Made by a program: the position numbers and the translations under genes. The notes under the pieces are model-generated. The model was not told the DNA's origin, did no database searches, and was given only the letters and a program-made list of their open reading frames with translations. A stretch of 64,000 nucleotides of DNA from DATJLY01 sp035604195 (lineage in GTDB: Bacteria; Pseudomonadota; Alphaproteobacteria; ATCC43930; CGMCC-115725): assembly GCA_035604195.1 (NCBI GenBank), contig DATNIY010000031.1, positions 1 through 64,000 on the forward strand, written 5' to 3'. Positions 14,649 through 23,669 of the stretch are shown here, piece by piece; the stretch's first letter is position 1; each line of letters starts with the position of its first letter.

Positions 14649-15524
14649 ATGCACACCAAGATTGATACGAGTCTCATGCGCCTGGTCGAAGAGGCCAAGC
14701 GGTTTCCCATGCTGACGCCCGAGCGCGAGCGCGAGCTGGTGCTGGCTTGGCGCGACGCGGGCGACCGCGACGCGGTCCAGGAGCTGGTCGGCAGCCATCT
14801 GCGCCTGGTCGTCAAGATCGCGCGCGGCTTCGGCGGCTATGGCCTGCCGATCGCCGATCTCGTCGCCGAGGGCAATGTCGGGCTGATGCAGGCAGCCGAG
14901 AAGTTCGACCCCAACCGCGGCTTCCGCTTTGCCACCTATGCGATGTGGTGGGTGCGGGCGGCGATTCAGGAATACGTTCTGCATTCGTGGTCGCTGGTGA
15001 AGATGGGGACGACGGCGGCGCAGAAGAAGCTGTTCTTCAATTTGCGCAAGCTCAAGGGCCGCATGGAGCAGTTCGAGCAGGGCGATCTCGCGCCGGAGAT
15101 GGTGACCGCGATCGCGACCGAGCTCGACGTTCCCGAGCTCGAGGTCATCGAGATGAACCGCCGGCTGTCCGGTGCCGACACCTCTTTGAACACGCCGCTT
15201 GGTACCGAGGCCGACAGCGAGTGGCTCGATGTACTGCCCGACGACCGGCCGAGTCAGGAGACCCTGCTCGCCGACCGCGAACAGTTCCAGCAGCGCAAGG
15301 AGCGGCTCGGCGCCGCCCTCAAGACGCTCAACCAGCGCGAGCGCGACATCATCGTCGAGCGCCGCCTGAAGGACGATCCCTCGACGCTCGAGGAGCTCAG
15401 CCACCGCTATGCGGTGTCGCGCGAGCGGATCCGCCAGATCGAGGTGCGCGCGCTCGAGAAGCTGCGCCATGCCATGCTGAGCGTCGCCAACGCCTCGCGG
15501 CCTCGCATCTCCGTCGCGGCCTGA
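14649..15524 (+). CDS. rpoH: RNA polymerase heat-shock sigma factor RpoH
   Basis: A 291-residue sigma-70-family factor. Region 2 (about 46-115: LRLVVKIARGFGGYGLPIAD, FRFATYAMWWVRAAIQEY) binds the -10 element and core; QKKLFFNLR (125-133) is the diagnostic RpoH box; region 4.2 (STLEELSHRYAVSRERIRQI) binds the -35. Alphaproteobacteria often carry two or more RpoH paralogues, and the short N-terminus (MHTKIDTSLM) suggests this may be an RpoHII-like one. The ATG at 14649 has CAGGGA directly before it; an in-frame ATG at 14613 would add 12 residues. Its stop codon abuts the stop of the convergent permease gene. Confidence 0.92.
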   Translation: MHTKIDTSLMRLVEEAKRFPMLTPERERELVLAWRDAGDRDAVQELVGSHLRLVVKIARGFGGYGLPIADLVAEGNVGLMQAAEKFDPNRGFRFATYAMWWVRAAIQEYVLHSWSLVKMGTTAAQKKLFFNLRKLKGRMEQFEQGDLAPEMVTAIATELDVPELEVIEMNRRLSGADTSLNTPLGTEADSEWLDVLPDDRPSQETLLADREQFQQRKERLGAALKTLNQRERDIIVERRLKDDPSTLEELSHRYAVSRERIRQIEVRALEKLRHAMLSVANASRPRISVAA

Positions 15525-16736
15525 TCACGACAGCCACCACGCGCCGAGCGCCAGGGTGAGGATGGTGAGCGGCGCGCCGATGCGGAAATAGCTCCAAAAG
15601 CCGATCGCAATGCCGTGCCGCCTGGCGTGCTGCACGACGATCAGATTCGCGACCGATCCCAGAATGGTGAAATTGCCGGCGAGGGTCGCGGCCATCGCCA
15701 GCGTGAGCCACGCCCGCTGCGCATCGGCGAGGGGTGCTACGAACGGCTTCAGCACCAGCACCGCCGGCACGTTGCTGACCAGGTTCGACAGCACCGCCGC
15801 GACGACGGTCAGGACCGGCGGGCGCTCGAGGCCAATGCGTCCCGCCTCGGCGCGGAGTTCGGGCGTAAACACTGCCTTCTCCATGCCGGCAATGACGATG
15901 AAGAGCCCGGCGAAAAGCAGCAACAGCGACCAATCGATCTCGGCATAGACGCGCTCGGGCTTGACCCGCCGGGTCAGCAGCAAGAGCGCGCCTGCGACGA
16001 TCGCGACCTTGGCCGGCGGCTGTCCCAGGCAGAACAACGCCACCATCGCCGCGGTAGCCAGCAATGCCTTCAACAGCAGCGCCCGGTTGCGGCGCACCCG
16101 CAGCTCAATGGGCGCGAGTCGCGCGCGCGTCAGGAACTCGGTGCGATAGGCGAAGGCGAGGATGAGTGCCGCGATGACCAGCCCTGCGGCCGCGACGGGC
16201 GCCAATTGCGCCGCGAAGACGCCATAGGGGATGTGCGAGAAGCTGCCGATCATGATGTTCTGGGGATTGCCGGTGATGGTGGCGGTGCTGCCGATATTGG
16301 CGGCCATCGCCACCGCCAGCAGATAAGGCACGGGATTGCGGTCGAGCGCGCGCGCCGCCTGCGCCACCAGCGGCGTCAGCACCAGGCAGACGGTGTCGTT
16401 GACGAGGAAAGCCGAGAGCCCGCCGGAGACCACGATCACGCCGCCCAAGAGCAGCAGCGGATGGCGCGCGCGCTGCGCGATAAAGGCCGCGGCGAGGCCG
16501 AAGAAGCCGGCAAAGCGCAGATTCGCCACCACGATCATCATGCCCAGAAGTAGGGTCAAGGTGTCGAGATCGATGGCGCGATAGGCCTCCTCGAGCGTGA
16601 GCGTGCCGCTTGCTACCATCAGACTCGCACCGATCAGCGCCGCACCGGCCCGGTCGAGCCGCGCCCCGGGCAGCCTGCCGATGGCAATGACGGCATAAGT
16701 CGCGATGAAGATCAGGGAGGCGAGCATCGTTGGCAT
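15525..16736 (-). CDS. SLC13/ArsB-NhaD-family anion permease
   Basis: A 403-residue membrane protein with about 10-11 transmembrane segments. The family's paired re-entrant motifs are visible: FLVNDTVCLVLTPLV in the first half with NIGSTATITGNPQNIMIG after it, and NLVSNVPAVLVLKPF with GNFTILGSVANLIVVQ in the second. This arrangement is typical of ion-transporter superfamily permeases that exchange or co-transport anions (dicarboxylate, sulfate or arsenite/antimonite). No arsenic genes adjoin it, so the substrate is unknown. It diverges from the PBP gene and converges on rpoH with no gap. Confidence 0.85.
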   Translation of the reverse strand: MPTMLASLIFIATYAVIAIGRLPGARLDRAGAALIGASLMVASGTLTLEEAYRAIDLDTLTLLLGMMIVVANLRFAGFFGLAAAFIAQRARHPLLLLGGVIVVSGGLSAFLVNDTVCLVLTPLVAQAARALDRNPVPYLLAVAMAANIGSTATITGNPQNIMIGSFSHIPYGVFAAQLAPVAAAGLVIAALILAFAYRTEFLTRARLAPIELRVRRNRALLLKALLATAAMVALFCLGQPPAKVAIVAGALLLLTRRVKPERVYAEIDWSLLLLFAGLFIVIAGMEKAVFTPELRAEAGRIGLERPPVLTVVAAVLSNLVSNVPAVLVLKPFVAPLADAQRAWLTLAMAATLAGNFTILGSVANLIVVQHARRHGIAIGFWSYFRIGAPLTILTLALGAWWLS

Positions 16737-16862
16737 GATAGCGACCAGGCCCGGTAACCGCCCTGATTTTGCCTTGATCCTGCGCTAGCTCCTGAGCCTC
16801 CGCGCCGGGGCGAATCTATGCTAGAAAGCGCGCGGGTCATGTGGTGCAAGCACCTCTAGGCG

Positions 16863-18848
16863 ATGGCGGCGCGAGGAAGCGGCGAATTGCGTGCGGAGCC
16901 CGCGGACCGTTCGGGACCGCGCGGCGCGGCGCGGCGCGGGGGCGGGACGAGGACCGGCCGGCGCCGCTGGGTTTGGACGGCGGCGCTGCTTGTCATGCTG
17001 TGGGGCTTGGTCCTCGGCGGCGGTGCGCTCGCCTATTTCGCGCTGACCCTGCCGCCGACCGACGAGTTGACCCTCGCCACGAGGCGGCCGTCGGTGACGC
17101 TGCTCGGCGAGGACGGCTCGCTCATCGCCACCTTCGGCGACCTCTTCGGCGAGCCGCTCCGTCTGAAGGACATGCCGCGCTATCTGCCGGAGGCGGTGAT
17201 CGCCACCGAGGACCGCCGCTTCTACAGCCATTTCGGCGTCGACCTCATCGGCCTCGGGCGCGCCGCCTATGCCGATCTGCGCGCCGGGCATGTCGTCCAA
17301 GGCGGCAGCACCATCACGCAGCAGCTCGCCAAGAACCTCTTCCTCACCAACGAGCGCACCCTGAGCCGCAAGATCCAGGAGGTTATGCTGGCGCTCTGGC
17401 TCGAGCACAAATTCAGCAAGGACCAGATCCTCGAGATCTACTTGAACCGCATCTATCTCGGCGCCGGGACCTACGGCGTCGATGCGGCGGCGCGGCGCTA
17501 TTTCGGCAAATCGGCGCGCGAGGTCTCGCTTTACGAGGCGGCGGTGATCGCCGGGCTGCTGAAGGCGCCGACGCGCTTCTCGCCGGCGCATGACGTCGAC
17601 GCCGCCGCCGACCGCGCCGAACAGGTGCTCGCCAACATGGTCGATGCCGGCTACATCACCGCGGCCCAGGCCGCGACCGCCGAGCGCCAGAGGAGCGGGC
17701 TCGGCCAAGCCGCCCGGACACCGCCGGGAAGCCGCTATTTCGCCGATTGGGTGGCGCAGCAGCTCTCGAGCTTCGGCGCCACGCAAGGACGCGACATCGT
17801 CGTCGCCACCACGCTCGATCCGCGCATGCAGACCGAGGCGGAAGCGGCGGTTCTCGATACGCTCGAGCGCAACGGCGAAAAGTCGATGGTCGGCGAGGGC
17901 GCGCTCGTCGCGATGTCGCCGGACGGCGCGGTGCGCGCCATGGTCGGCGGCCGTAACTATGCCGACAGCCAATTCAACCGCGCGGCCCAGGCGCTGCGCC
18001 AGCCGGGCTCGTCCTTCAAGCCCTTCGTCTATCTCGCGGCGCTCGAGCATGGGCTGCGGCCGAGCGATCATTTCATCGACCACCCCATCCGCATCGGCAA
18101 TTGGCAGCCGCACAATTACGAAGGCAAGTACCGCGGCGATGTGACTGCGGCCGAGGCGGTGGCGCAATCGCTCAACTCGGTTGCGGCGCAAGTGCTGGAG
18201 CGCGCCGGCATCGACAACGTCATCAACGCGGCGCACCGTCTCGGCATCACCAGCGATTTGACCCACGACGCCTCCTTGGCGCTCGGCACCAGCGATGTCT
18301 CGCTCCTCGAGCTCACCACCGCTTATGCCGCCTTCGCCAGCGGCGGCGTCGCGGCCTGGCCCTACGGCATCCGCGAGATCCGCGACAGCGACGGCCAGGT
18401 GATCTACCGCCGCTCCGGACCCGGACCGGGCCGCGTCGTCGATCCCGCCATCGCCGGCGAGATGAACGAGATGCTGACGGGCGTCATCGCCCACGGCACC
18501 GGACGCGCCGCGCAGCTCGACCGGCCGGCGGCGGGCAAGACCGGAACCACCCAGGATTCGCGCGACGCCCTCTTCATCGGCTACACCGCCGATCTCGTTT
18601 GCGGCGTATGGTTCGGCAACGACGATAATTCTCCGATGAATCACGTGACCGGCGGCACCTTGCCGGCGCGCACCTGGCACGCCTTCATGGTCCAGGCGAC
18701 GCGCGGCATGCCGGTGAAGCCGCTGCCCATGCCCGAGGCGGCGCCGGTCGTGGCCGAGGCCAGCTCATCGTCGCCGCTGATCCAGCCGCTGCAAGGCGCG
18801 ATGACGGGCCTGCAACGCCTGCTCCATGCGATCTTCGGCGGCCGATAG
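16863..18848 (+). CDS. Class A (bifunctional) penicillin-binding protein, PBP1A-type
   Basis: A 661-residue inner-membrane protein building peptidoglycan. After a basic cytoplasmic tail, the single TM anchor is near 37-61. The glycosyltransferase domain has catalytic Glu116 (ATEDRRFYSHFG), the GGSTITQQLAKNLF motif (148-160) and the RKIQEVMLALWLE segment. The transpeptidase domain has SSFK (Ser383 to Lys386), S-x-N (436-438) and KTGT (559-562). No OB-like insert typical of long PBP1A proteins, so it is the shorter 2A/1A form. It starts at the first ATG; no obvious partner follows. Confidence 0.93.
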   Translation: MAARGSGELRAEPADRSGPRGAARRGGGTRTGRRRWVWTAALLVMLWGLVLGGGALAYFALTLPPTDELTLATRRPSVTLLGEDGSLIATFGDLFGEPLRLKDMPRYLPEAVIATEDRRFYSHFGVDLIGLGRAAYADLRAGHVVQGGSTITQQLAKNLFLTNERTLSRKIQEVMLALWLEHKFSKDQILEIYLNRIYLGAGTYGVDAAARRYFGKSAREVSLYEAAVIAGLLKAPTRFSPAHDVDAAADRAEQVLANMVDAGYITAAQAATAERQRSGLGQAARTPPGSRYFADWVAQQLSSFGATQGRDIVVATTLDPRMQTEAEAAVLDTLERNGEKSMVGEGALVAMSPDGAVRAMVGGRNYADSQFNRAAQALRQPGSSFKPFVYLAALEHGLRPSDHFIDHPIRIGNWQPHNYEGKYRGDVTAAEAVAQSLNSVAAQVLERAGIDNVINAAHRLGITSDLTHDASLALGTSDVSLLELTTAYAAFASGGVAAWPYGIREIRDSDGQVIYRRSGPGPGRVVDPAIAGEMNEMLTGVIAHGTGRAAQLDRPAAGKTGTTQDSRDALFIGYTADLVCGVWFGNDDNSPMNHVTGGTLPARTWHAFMVQATRGMPVKPLPMPEAAPVVAEASSSSPLIQPLQGAMTGLQRLLHAIFGGR

Positions 18849-18860
18849 GAAGCGGCGCCG

Positions 18861-19703
18861 CTACTCTTCGCTGGCCGTCGCCGGCACCGCCGCCAGCACG
18901 ATGCGGCGATAGAAGCCCGACAGGATCGTGGCGCCCAGACCGACCACGATGAAATTCGAGACGGTGTCGACGACGCCGCGCAACAGCAGAAGCCCCAGAG
19001 GCGGTCCCGCCAGCGGGGCGCCCAATTGCATGGACGAGAGCAGCAGCGACAAGACAAATGCCACGATGAGCACGAAGGGCGCGCAGCTGATGAAGCCGCA
19101 GGCGGCGAGCCGCCAGGTATTGCCGCGCATGTCGCGCCACGCCGCGCCGAGGCCGAGCGGCGCGCCATAGGCGGCGGCGGGAAAGAGCAGCGACAATCGC
19201 GCCGCCGCAAGCCACAAGAGAACGCTCGCGGCGCTCGCCATCAGGAGCATGAGGAGCGCGCCGTTGCTGAGCGCCTCGCCTGGCTGGACGGCAGGGCCGG
19301 TAAAGGCGACCGCCAGAATCGCCGTCAGCAGGGCCAGGAAGGCCAGATACATCAGCACGGTGTAAACCAGAAAGCGGATGAAGGCGCCGCGGAAGAGCCG
19401 GGGCGGCACCGCGCGCTGGCGGCCATAGAGCACGGTCTGATGCCAATGCACGGCGAAGGCGTTGAGGCAGAGGAGGGCGACGACGACTTCGATGGCGTCG
19501 GCGACGGTGAAGCCGAAGGCCGCGTCCGCCGCCGTGGCGGCGGCGGGCAGCAATAATTCAGGCAGGATGGCCGCGGCCAGCAGAATAAGCAGCGGCGCCC
19601 AGGCGAATTCGAGCAGCAGATCGAGCCGCCCGAAGACCAGGCGATAGGCCTCGACCGCCACTTCGACGACGGGCACCTTGACCCGCGCCTGAGCCTCGTC
19701 CAT
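18861..19703 (-). CDS. Polytopic membrane protein of unknown function
   Basis: A 280-residue integral membrane protein with about six hydrophobic helices (first near 31-53). A GAGGGGGAA sequence precedes the ATG at 19703. The internal segments WRDMRGNTWRLAACGFISC and GVVDTVSNFIVVGLGA recall bacterial membrane proteins resembling the glycerophosphoryl diester phosphodiesterase membrane-domain or DUF975 groups, but I cannot assign it firmly. It lies between the PBP gene (convergent) and bdhA (same strand, 86 bp upstream), so it could be the distal gene of the bdhA operon. Confidence 0.65.
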   Translation of the reverse strand: MDEAQARVKVPVVEVAVEAYRLVFGRLDLLLEFAWAPLLILLAAAILPELLLPAAATAADAAFGFTVADAIEVVVALLCLNAFAVHWHQTVLYGRQRAVPPRLFRGAFIRFLVYTVLMYLAFLALLTAILAVAFTGPAVQPGEALSNGALLMLLMASAASVLLWLAAARLSLLFPAAAYGAPLGLGAAWRDMRGNTWRLAACGFISCAPFVLIVAFVLSLLLSSMQLGAPLAGPPLGLLLLRGVVDTVSNFIVVGLGATILSGFYRRIVLAAVPATASEE

Positions 19704-19789
19704 CCGGCGTTCCCCCTCACCAGCAGACGCAAGCTTGCCTCGCCGCCGCCGCGGCATGCAAGCGCCCACGGGGGCGGGCGACGGCGGCG

Positions 19790-20572
19790 CTATTGCATGA
19801 ACCAGCCGTGGCTGACGACGAGCGACTGGCCGGTCAATGCGTTGGTCTCGAAAGCGGCGAAGAACAGCGCCACCTGCGCCACGTCCTGGACGGTCGTGAA
19901 CTCGCCGTCGACCGTGTCCTTCAGCATGACGTTCTTGATCACCTGGTCCTCGGTGATGCCAAGCTCTTTCGCCTGCTCGGGGATCTGCTTCTCGACCAAG
20001 GGCGTACGGACGAAGCCGGGGCAGATGACGTTGGCGCGGACCTTGTACTTGGCGCCTTCCTTGGCGACGACCTTGGCGAGGCCGATGAGCCCATGCTTCG
20101 CCGTGACATAGGGCGCCTTCAGCACCGAGGCTTCCTTCGAATGCACCGAGCCCATGTAGATGATGCTGCCGCCGGTGCCCTGCTTGTACATCTGCCGGAG
20201 CGCTGCGCGCGTCGTCAGAAACGCGCCGTCGAGATGGATGGCCAGGAGCTTCTTCCATTTGGCGAAGTCGAACTGGTCGAGCGGCGCGACGATCTGGATG
20301 CCGGCATTGCTGACGAGGATGTCGAGCCGGCCCCATTGCCCAATGGCCTTGGCCATGCCGGCCTCGACTTGGCCCTCATCAGTCACGTCCATGGCGACGC
20401 CGATGGCGCGCCGCTCCGGTCCGCCCAATTCGGCGGCGGTCGCATCGGCGCCCTTGGCGTCGAGATCGGCGATGGCGACGCGCGCGCCTTCGGCGAGATA
20501 GGTGCGGGCGATCTCCTTGCCGATGCCGCTCGCCGCGCCGGTGACGACCGCGACCTTGTCCTTGAGACGCAT
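19790..20572 (-). CDS. bdhA: D-3-hydroxybutyrate dehydrogenase (SDR)
   Basis: A 260-residue short-chain dehydrogenase interconverting (R)-3-hydroxybutyrate and acetoacetate with NAD. The nucleotide motif is TGAASGIGKE (11-20), with NAG at 89-91; catalytic Ser142, Tyr155 and Lys159 are in place (GSVHSKEAS, YVTAKHG). The C-terminal SLVVSHGWFMQ is characteristic of the PHB-linked 3-hydroxybutyrate dehydrogenase group. It is the third gene after a patatin-like hydrolase and acetoacetate decarboxylase, 33 bp from the latter, so the operon probably handles ketone bodies released from polyhydroxybutyrate. Confidence 0.92.
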   Translation of the reverse strand: MRLKDKVAVVTGAASGIGKEIARTYLAEGARVAIADLDAKGADATAAELGGPERRAIGVAMDVTDEGQVEAGMAKAIGQWGRLDILVSNAGIQIVAPLDQFDFAKWKKLLAIHLDGAFLTTRAALRQMYKQGTGGSIIYMGSVHSKEASVLKAPYVTAKHGLIGLAKVVAKEGAKYKVRANVICPGFVRTPLVEKQIPEQAKELGITEDQVIKNVMLKDTVDGEFTTVQDVAQVALFFAAFETNALTGQSLVVSHGWFMQ

Positions 20573-20605
20573 GGTTGTCCTCCTCGATTGAGCGTTGCGC
20601 GAGAC

Positions 20606-21343
20606 CTAGCGGAGATAATCGTGGACCACTTTGCCGAGGCCCAGGGTCAGGTCGGAGAGAATGTGCACCGCCGACACGATTTCCAGGACCGGCAGGTCGG
20701 CGACCGGCGCGAGCGCATGCGGCTCGAGCTTGAGTGCGGCCGGTCCGGTCCAGGCGCCCGTCACCGTGACATCCTCGAGGTAATACTCGACCAGCTCGCA
20801 GATCCTGGGCGTGCCGTCGACATGCGGAATGATTTTCAGGAGATAATTCGGCGCGGCCAGCGCCGCCTTGATGGCGGCCGCATCGGCCAACGCGTGCTTG
20901 TAGCCCATGGTTCCCGTCGCCACCCGCACCGGGCCATAGTCGAGGGTGCCGACGAGCATGTCGGTCTCGGTCCTGAGGCTCGGGCTCGCCAGCTTCTTGG
21001 GGAAGCCCCACAACTCGCGGCCGCCGGCGATGGGCCCCTCATCGTTCAGGAACATGCAATGGCAATAGCCGCCCTTGCGCCCGCGGAAGGAGACCGGAAT
21101 CACTTGGCCGGTCTCGGTGTAGTCGCCGAAGCCGGTCGAATCGGGCATGCGGATGAACTCGTATTTGACCAGCGGCGCTTCGAGTTCCAGGGGTTCCGGC
21201 AGGACCGCCTTGAGCCGCTCCGGATCGGAGCGGTAGGTGATGACCAGGAACTCGCGGTTGATGAAGCGATAAGGCCCACGCGGATAGGCCGGGCTGGTGA
21301 GCGGCATGGCGTAGGCGCGTTCGCGAACTTCCTGTTGCTTCAT
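20606..21343 (-). CDS. adc: Acetoacetate decarboxylase
   Basis: A 245-residue enzyme converting acetoacetate to acetone and CO2. The Schiff-base lysine is Lys116 beside pKa-lowering Lys117, in GGRELWGFPKKLA; the surrounding FRGRKGGYCHCMFLNDEGP and the N-terminal PRGPYRFINREFLVITYRSD match the family. It lies between the patatin-like gene (48 bp) and bdhA (33 bp) on the same strand. With BdhA it would give two fates for acetoacetate: reduction to 3-hydroxybutyrate or decarboxylation to acetone. Confidence 0.92.
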   Translation of the reverse strand: MKQQEVRERAYAMPLTSPAYPRGPYRFINREFLVITYRSDPERLKAVLPEPLELEAPLVKYEFIRMPDSTGFGDYTETGQVIPVSFRGRKGGYCHCMFLNDEGPIAGGRELWGFPKKLASPSLRTETDMLVGTLDYGPVRVATGTMGYKHALADAAAIKAALAAPNYLLKIIPHVDGTPRICELVEYYLEDVTVTGAWTGPAALKLEPHALAPVADLPVLEIVSAVHILSDLTLGLGKVVHDYLR

Positions 21344-21391
21344 CTCGCTTCCCTTCCTCTTGCCGCGGCGCGCCGGGCGGCGAGGATTGCA

Positions 21392-22564
21392 TCACTCGCC
21401 TTGGTGTTCGTTGATGTCGAAGGTCGCCACGCCGTCGTAATTGTGCGGCCGGGCCAATGCCTGGGGATGGCGCAAGGTGCGGATTGTCGCGTTGTAGCCC
21501 GCCCGCCAGTGCTCCTCCATGCTGAGGCGCGAGAACTCGTAATCCTTGGAATCGCCCTCGTATTGCTGCGCCTGGTAGATGAGATGAACGATGGAATAGA
21601 CCTTGTGGTCGCCGAAGCTGCGCAACAGCTTCGCCTCCTCGCTCTCGTCGATCGCCTCCGGCATCTTCTCCATCATCATGGCGACGGCGCAGCGCAGCCG
21701 CTGGCTGTTCTTGAAGCGGTCGGTGTTCTCGCGCGTGCGGCTCGAATATTGGATCTCCTTCTGCCGCGTCGCCACCTCGATCATGTTGTCGGGAAAGGCG
21801 CCGCGCGCGCTCCACAGATCGATCTGGAAAGCGAGCGTGTCCTGGCGCGGGCCATATTGCAGCACCCATTGCAGCGGCGTGTTCGACACCAGTCCGCCAT
21901 CCCAGTAATGCTCGCCCTCGATCTCGATCGCGGGAAAGCTGGGCGGCAGCGCGCCGCTCGCCAGCACGTGCTCCGGCCGAATGACATGCGTCGTCGTGTC
22001 GAAATAAACGAAGTTGCCGGAGCGGACATTGACCGCGCCGACGCTGAAGCGCGGCGCGCCGGCGTTGATCCGGTCGAAATCGACGAGGCGTTCGAGCGTC
22101 GCCTTGAGCGGCGCGGTGTCGTAATAGCTGGTGGCATCGAGGCTGCCCGGCGGCTGCAGCCAAGGCGGTGGCAGGCGCGGCTTGAAGAAGCCGGGCACGC
22201 CGCCCAGGAGCGCAGCCGACGCGCTCATCTGGTTGACGAGTTGGCGCGCATCATTGCCCTTGACCAGCATGGCACCGAGCGCGCCGGTCAGATCCCAGCC
22301 GGGCCGCGCCGTGAGCCCTTCCCAGAAGCGCCGCAGCGTGTCGACCCGCGTCTCCGGCGGATTGCCGGCGATGATCGCGGAATTGAATGCGCCGATCGAG
22401 ATCCCCGCCACCCAATTGGGATGGATTCCGGCTTCGGACAGGGCCTGATAGACCCCGCCCTGATAGGCGCCCAGCGCGCCACCGCCCTGCAGCAGCAGCG
22501 CCACGCATTCGAATGGCAGCCGGGCGAGCGCGGTTCGGGTCTTGCTTTGCGGCTGTTCATCCAT
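21392..22564 (-). CDS. Patatin-like phospholipase/hydrolase with DUF3734-type C-terminus
   Basis: A 390-residue cytoplasmic hydrolase. The patatin fold has the oxyanion motif LQGGGALGAYQGG (25-37), nucleophile Ser56 in GISIG, and catalytic Asp222 in YWDGGLVSN, a Ser-Asp dyad. The C-terminal ~120 residues resemble the DUF3734 extension found in bacterial patatins linked to PHB metabolism. It is the first gene of an operon with adc and bdhA, suggesting action on a polyhydroxybutyrate granule or a related ester rather than membrane lipid; this role is inferred from context. No signal peptide. Confidence 0.88.
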   Translation of the reverse strand: MDEQPQSKTRTALARLPFECVALLLQGGGALGAYQGGVYQALSEAGIHPNWVAGISIGAFNSAIIAGNPPETRVDTLRRFWEGLTARPGWDLTGALGAMLVKGNDARQLVNQMSASAALLGGVPGFFKPRLPPPWLQPPGSLDATSYYDTAPLKATLERLVDFDRINAGAPRFSVGAVNVRSGNFVYFDTTTHVIRPEHVLASGALPPSFPAIEIEGEHYWDGGLVSNTPLQWVLQYGPRQDTLAFQIDLWSARGAFPDNMIEVATRQKEIQYSSRTRENTDRFKNSQRLRCAVAMMMEKMPEAIDESEEAKLLRSFGDHKVYSIVHLIYQAQQYEGDSKDYEFSRLSMEEHWRAGYNATIRTLRHPQALARPHNYDGVATFDINEHQGE

Positions 22565-22738
22565 GGCGATCGACCGGTAGCTGGCGTTCGCGTGATTTCG
22601 AGCGCATCGGCGTCGGAGCTTTAGATTGGGGCGCTGTCGGCCCTGTGCAACCGCAGCAATGTTACAACGCTGTCACCTCGGTAAACGATCCGCCACCCCG
22701 CGCTCGACGGGGCAAAGGCGCCATGCTAAGGCGCGGCC

Positions 22739-23656
22739 ATGAGCGAGGAGGAGCGCGCGCCCTACCGGCCTTTCGACGGCGGCCGGTTTCGCCCGGCCAT
22801 GGGGCTGATGCCGCTCAACGAGAGCAATTGGCTCGAGATCGACCGGCATTTCGCCGCCGGCCTCGCGGAAAAGCGTGCCCTTCTCGCCGAACGGCATGGC
22901 GAGGTCTTTGCCGCGCTTCCCGCGGCCGCGGCGCCCGCTTCCGAGCTTTTGGCGCTCCTCGCCGCGCATCTGCCGCGGCACCATCCCGAAATCTTTCGCC
23001 GCGAGAACGACCGTCTCTTCAACCGCGCCAACGGCGAGGATTGGGATTTGACCCGTGGCGATCTTCATCCGCTCGATCTCGCCGGCCGACTGGTACAGGA
23101 GGATCTCTGCCTGCTCGAGGCCGCGAGCGACAGTTATCGCCTGATCGGCGCCACGCTGTGCTCACCCTCGCGCTGGCGCTTGGCCGAGAAGATCGGCCGG
23201 CCGCTCGCGGCGATCCACGCGCCGGTGCCGGGATATGGCGCGGCGCTCGCCCGTCCGGTCGACCGCTTCTTCGCGCATTTGAAGCCCGGGAAGCTCGTCT
23301 GGCGGCTCAATTGGGGCGTGCTCGACGATCCCGCGCCGTTCCAGCCGGTGGCAGCGCCTGCCGCCTCGATCACGGCAGAGAAAGCGGGCGAGCTTTTGTG
23401 GCTCCGGGTCGAGCGCCAGACCCTGCGGCGGCTGGTCGCGACCGGCGCCGTCGTCTTCGCCATCCGCACGCACATCACGCCCTTGGCCGCGGCGATCCGC
23501 ATGCCTGCCGACGCCGCCGATCTCGCCGCCGCGATCCGCGCCATGCCCGAGGACATGCGGCGCTACAAGCGCATCGCGCTCTTCGCGCCCGCAGTTCTCG
23601 CCTGGCTCGACCAGCGCGCGGGCGCCGCGGCAGCACCGGTGCTATGCTGGGAATGA
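22739..23656 (+). CDS. DUF3445 / heme-dependent oxidative N-demethylase-like protein
   Basis: A 305-residue protein of the DUF3445 family, typified by the heme-dependent oxidative N-demethylase alpha subunit that uses heme and O2 to strip methyl groups from amines. The family core is visible as LVQEDLCLLEAASDSYRLIG, CSPSRWRLAEKIGRPLAAIH, APVPGY, and near the C-terminus TGAVVFAIRTHITPL. The gene ends 13 nt before the Rieske oxygenase start and shares its transcript. None of the flavin/ferredoxin beta, gamma or delta subunits of the characterised complex is nearby, so electron supply or substrate may differ. Confidence 0.82.
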   Translation: MSEEERAPYRPFDGGRFRPAMGLMPLNESNWLEIDRHFAAGLAEKRALLAERHGEVFAALPAAAAPASELLALLAAHLPRHHPEIFRRENDRLFNRANGEDWDLTRGDLHPLDLAGRLVQEDLCLLEAASDSYRLIGATLCSPSRWRLAEKIGRPLAAIHAPVPGYGAALARPVDRFFAHLKPGKLVWRLNWGVLDDPAPFQPVAAPAASITAEKAGELLWLRVERQTLRRLVATGAVVFAIRTHITPLAAAIRMPADAADLAAAIRAMPEDMRRYKRIALFAPAVLAWLDQRAGAAAAPVLCWE

Positions 23657-23669
23657 GGAGGTGACGCCC

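Noticed and set aside
19793..22624. 943-codon plus-strand open frame
   Set aside because: Exactly antisense to bdhA, adc and the patatin-like gene, which have full catalytic motifs.
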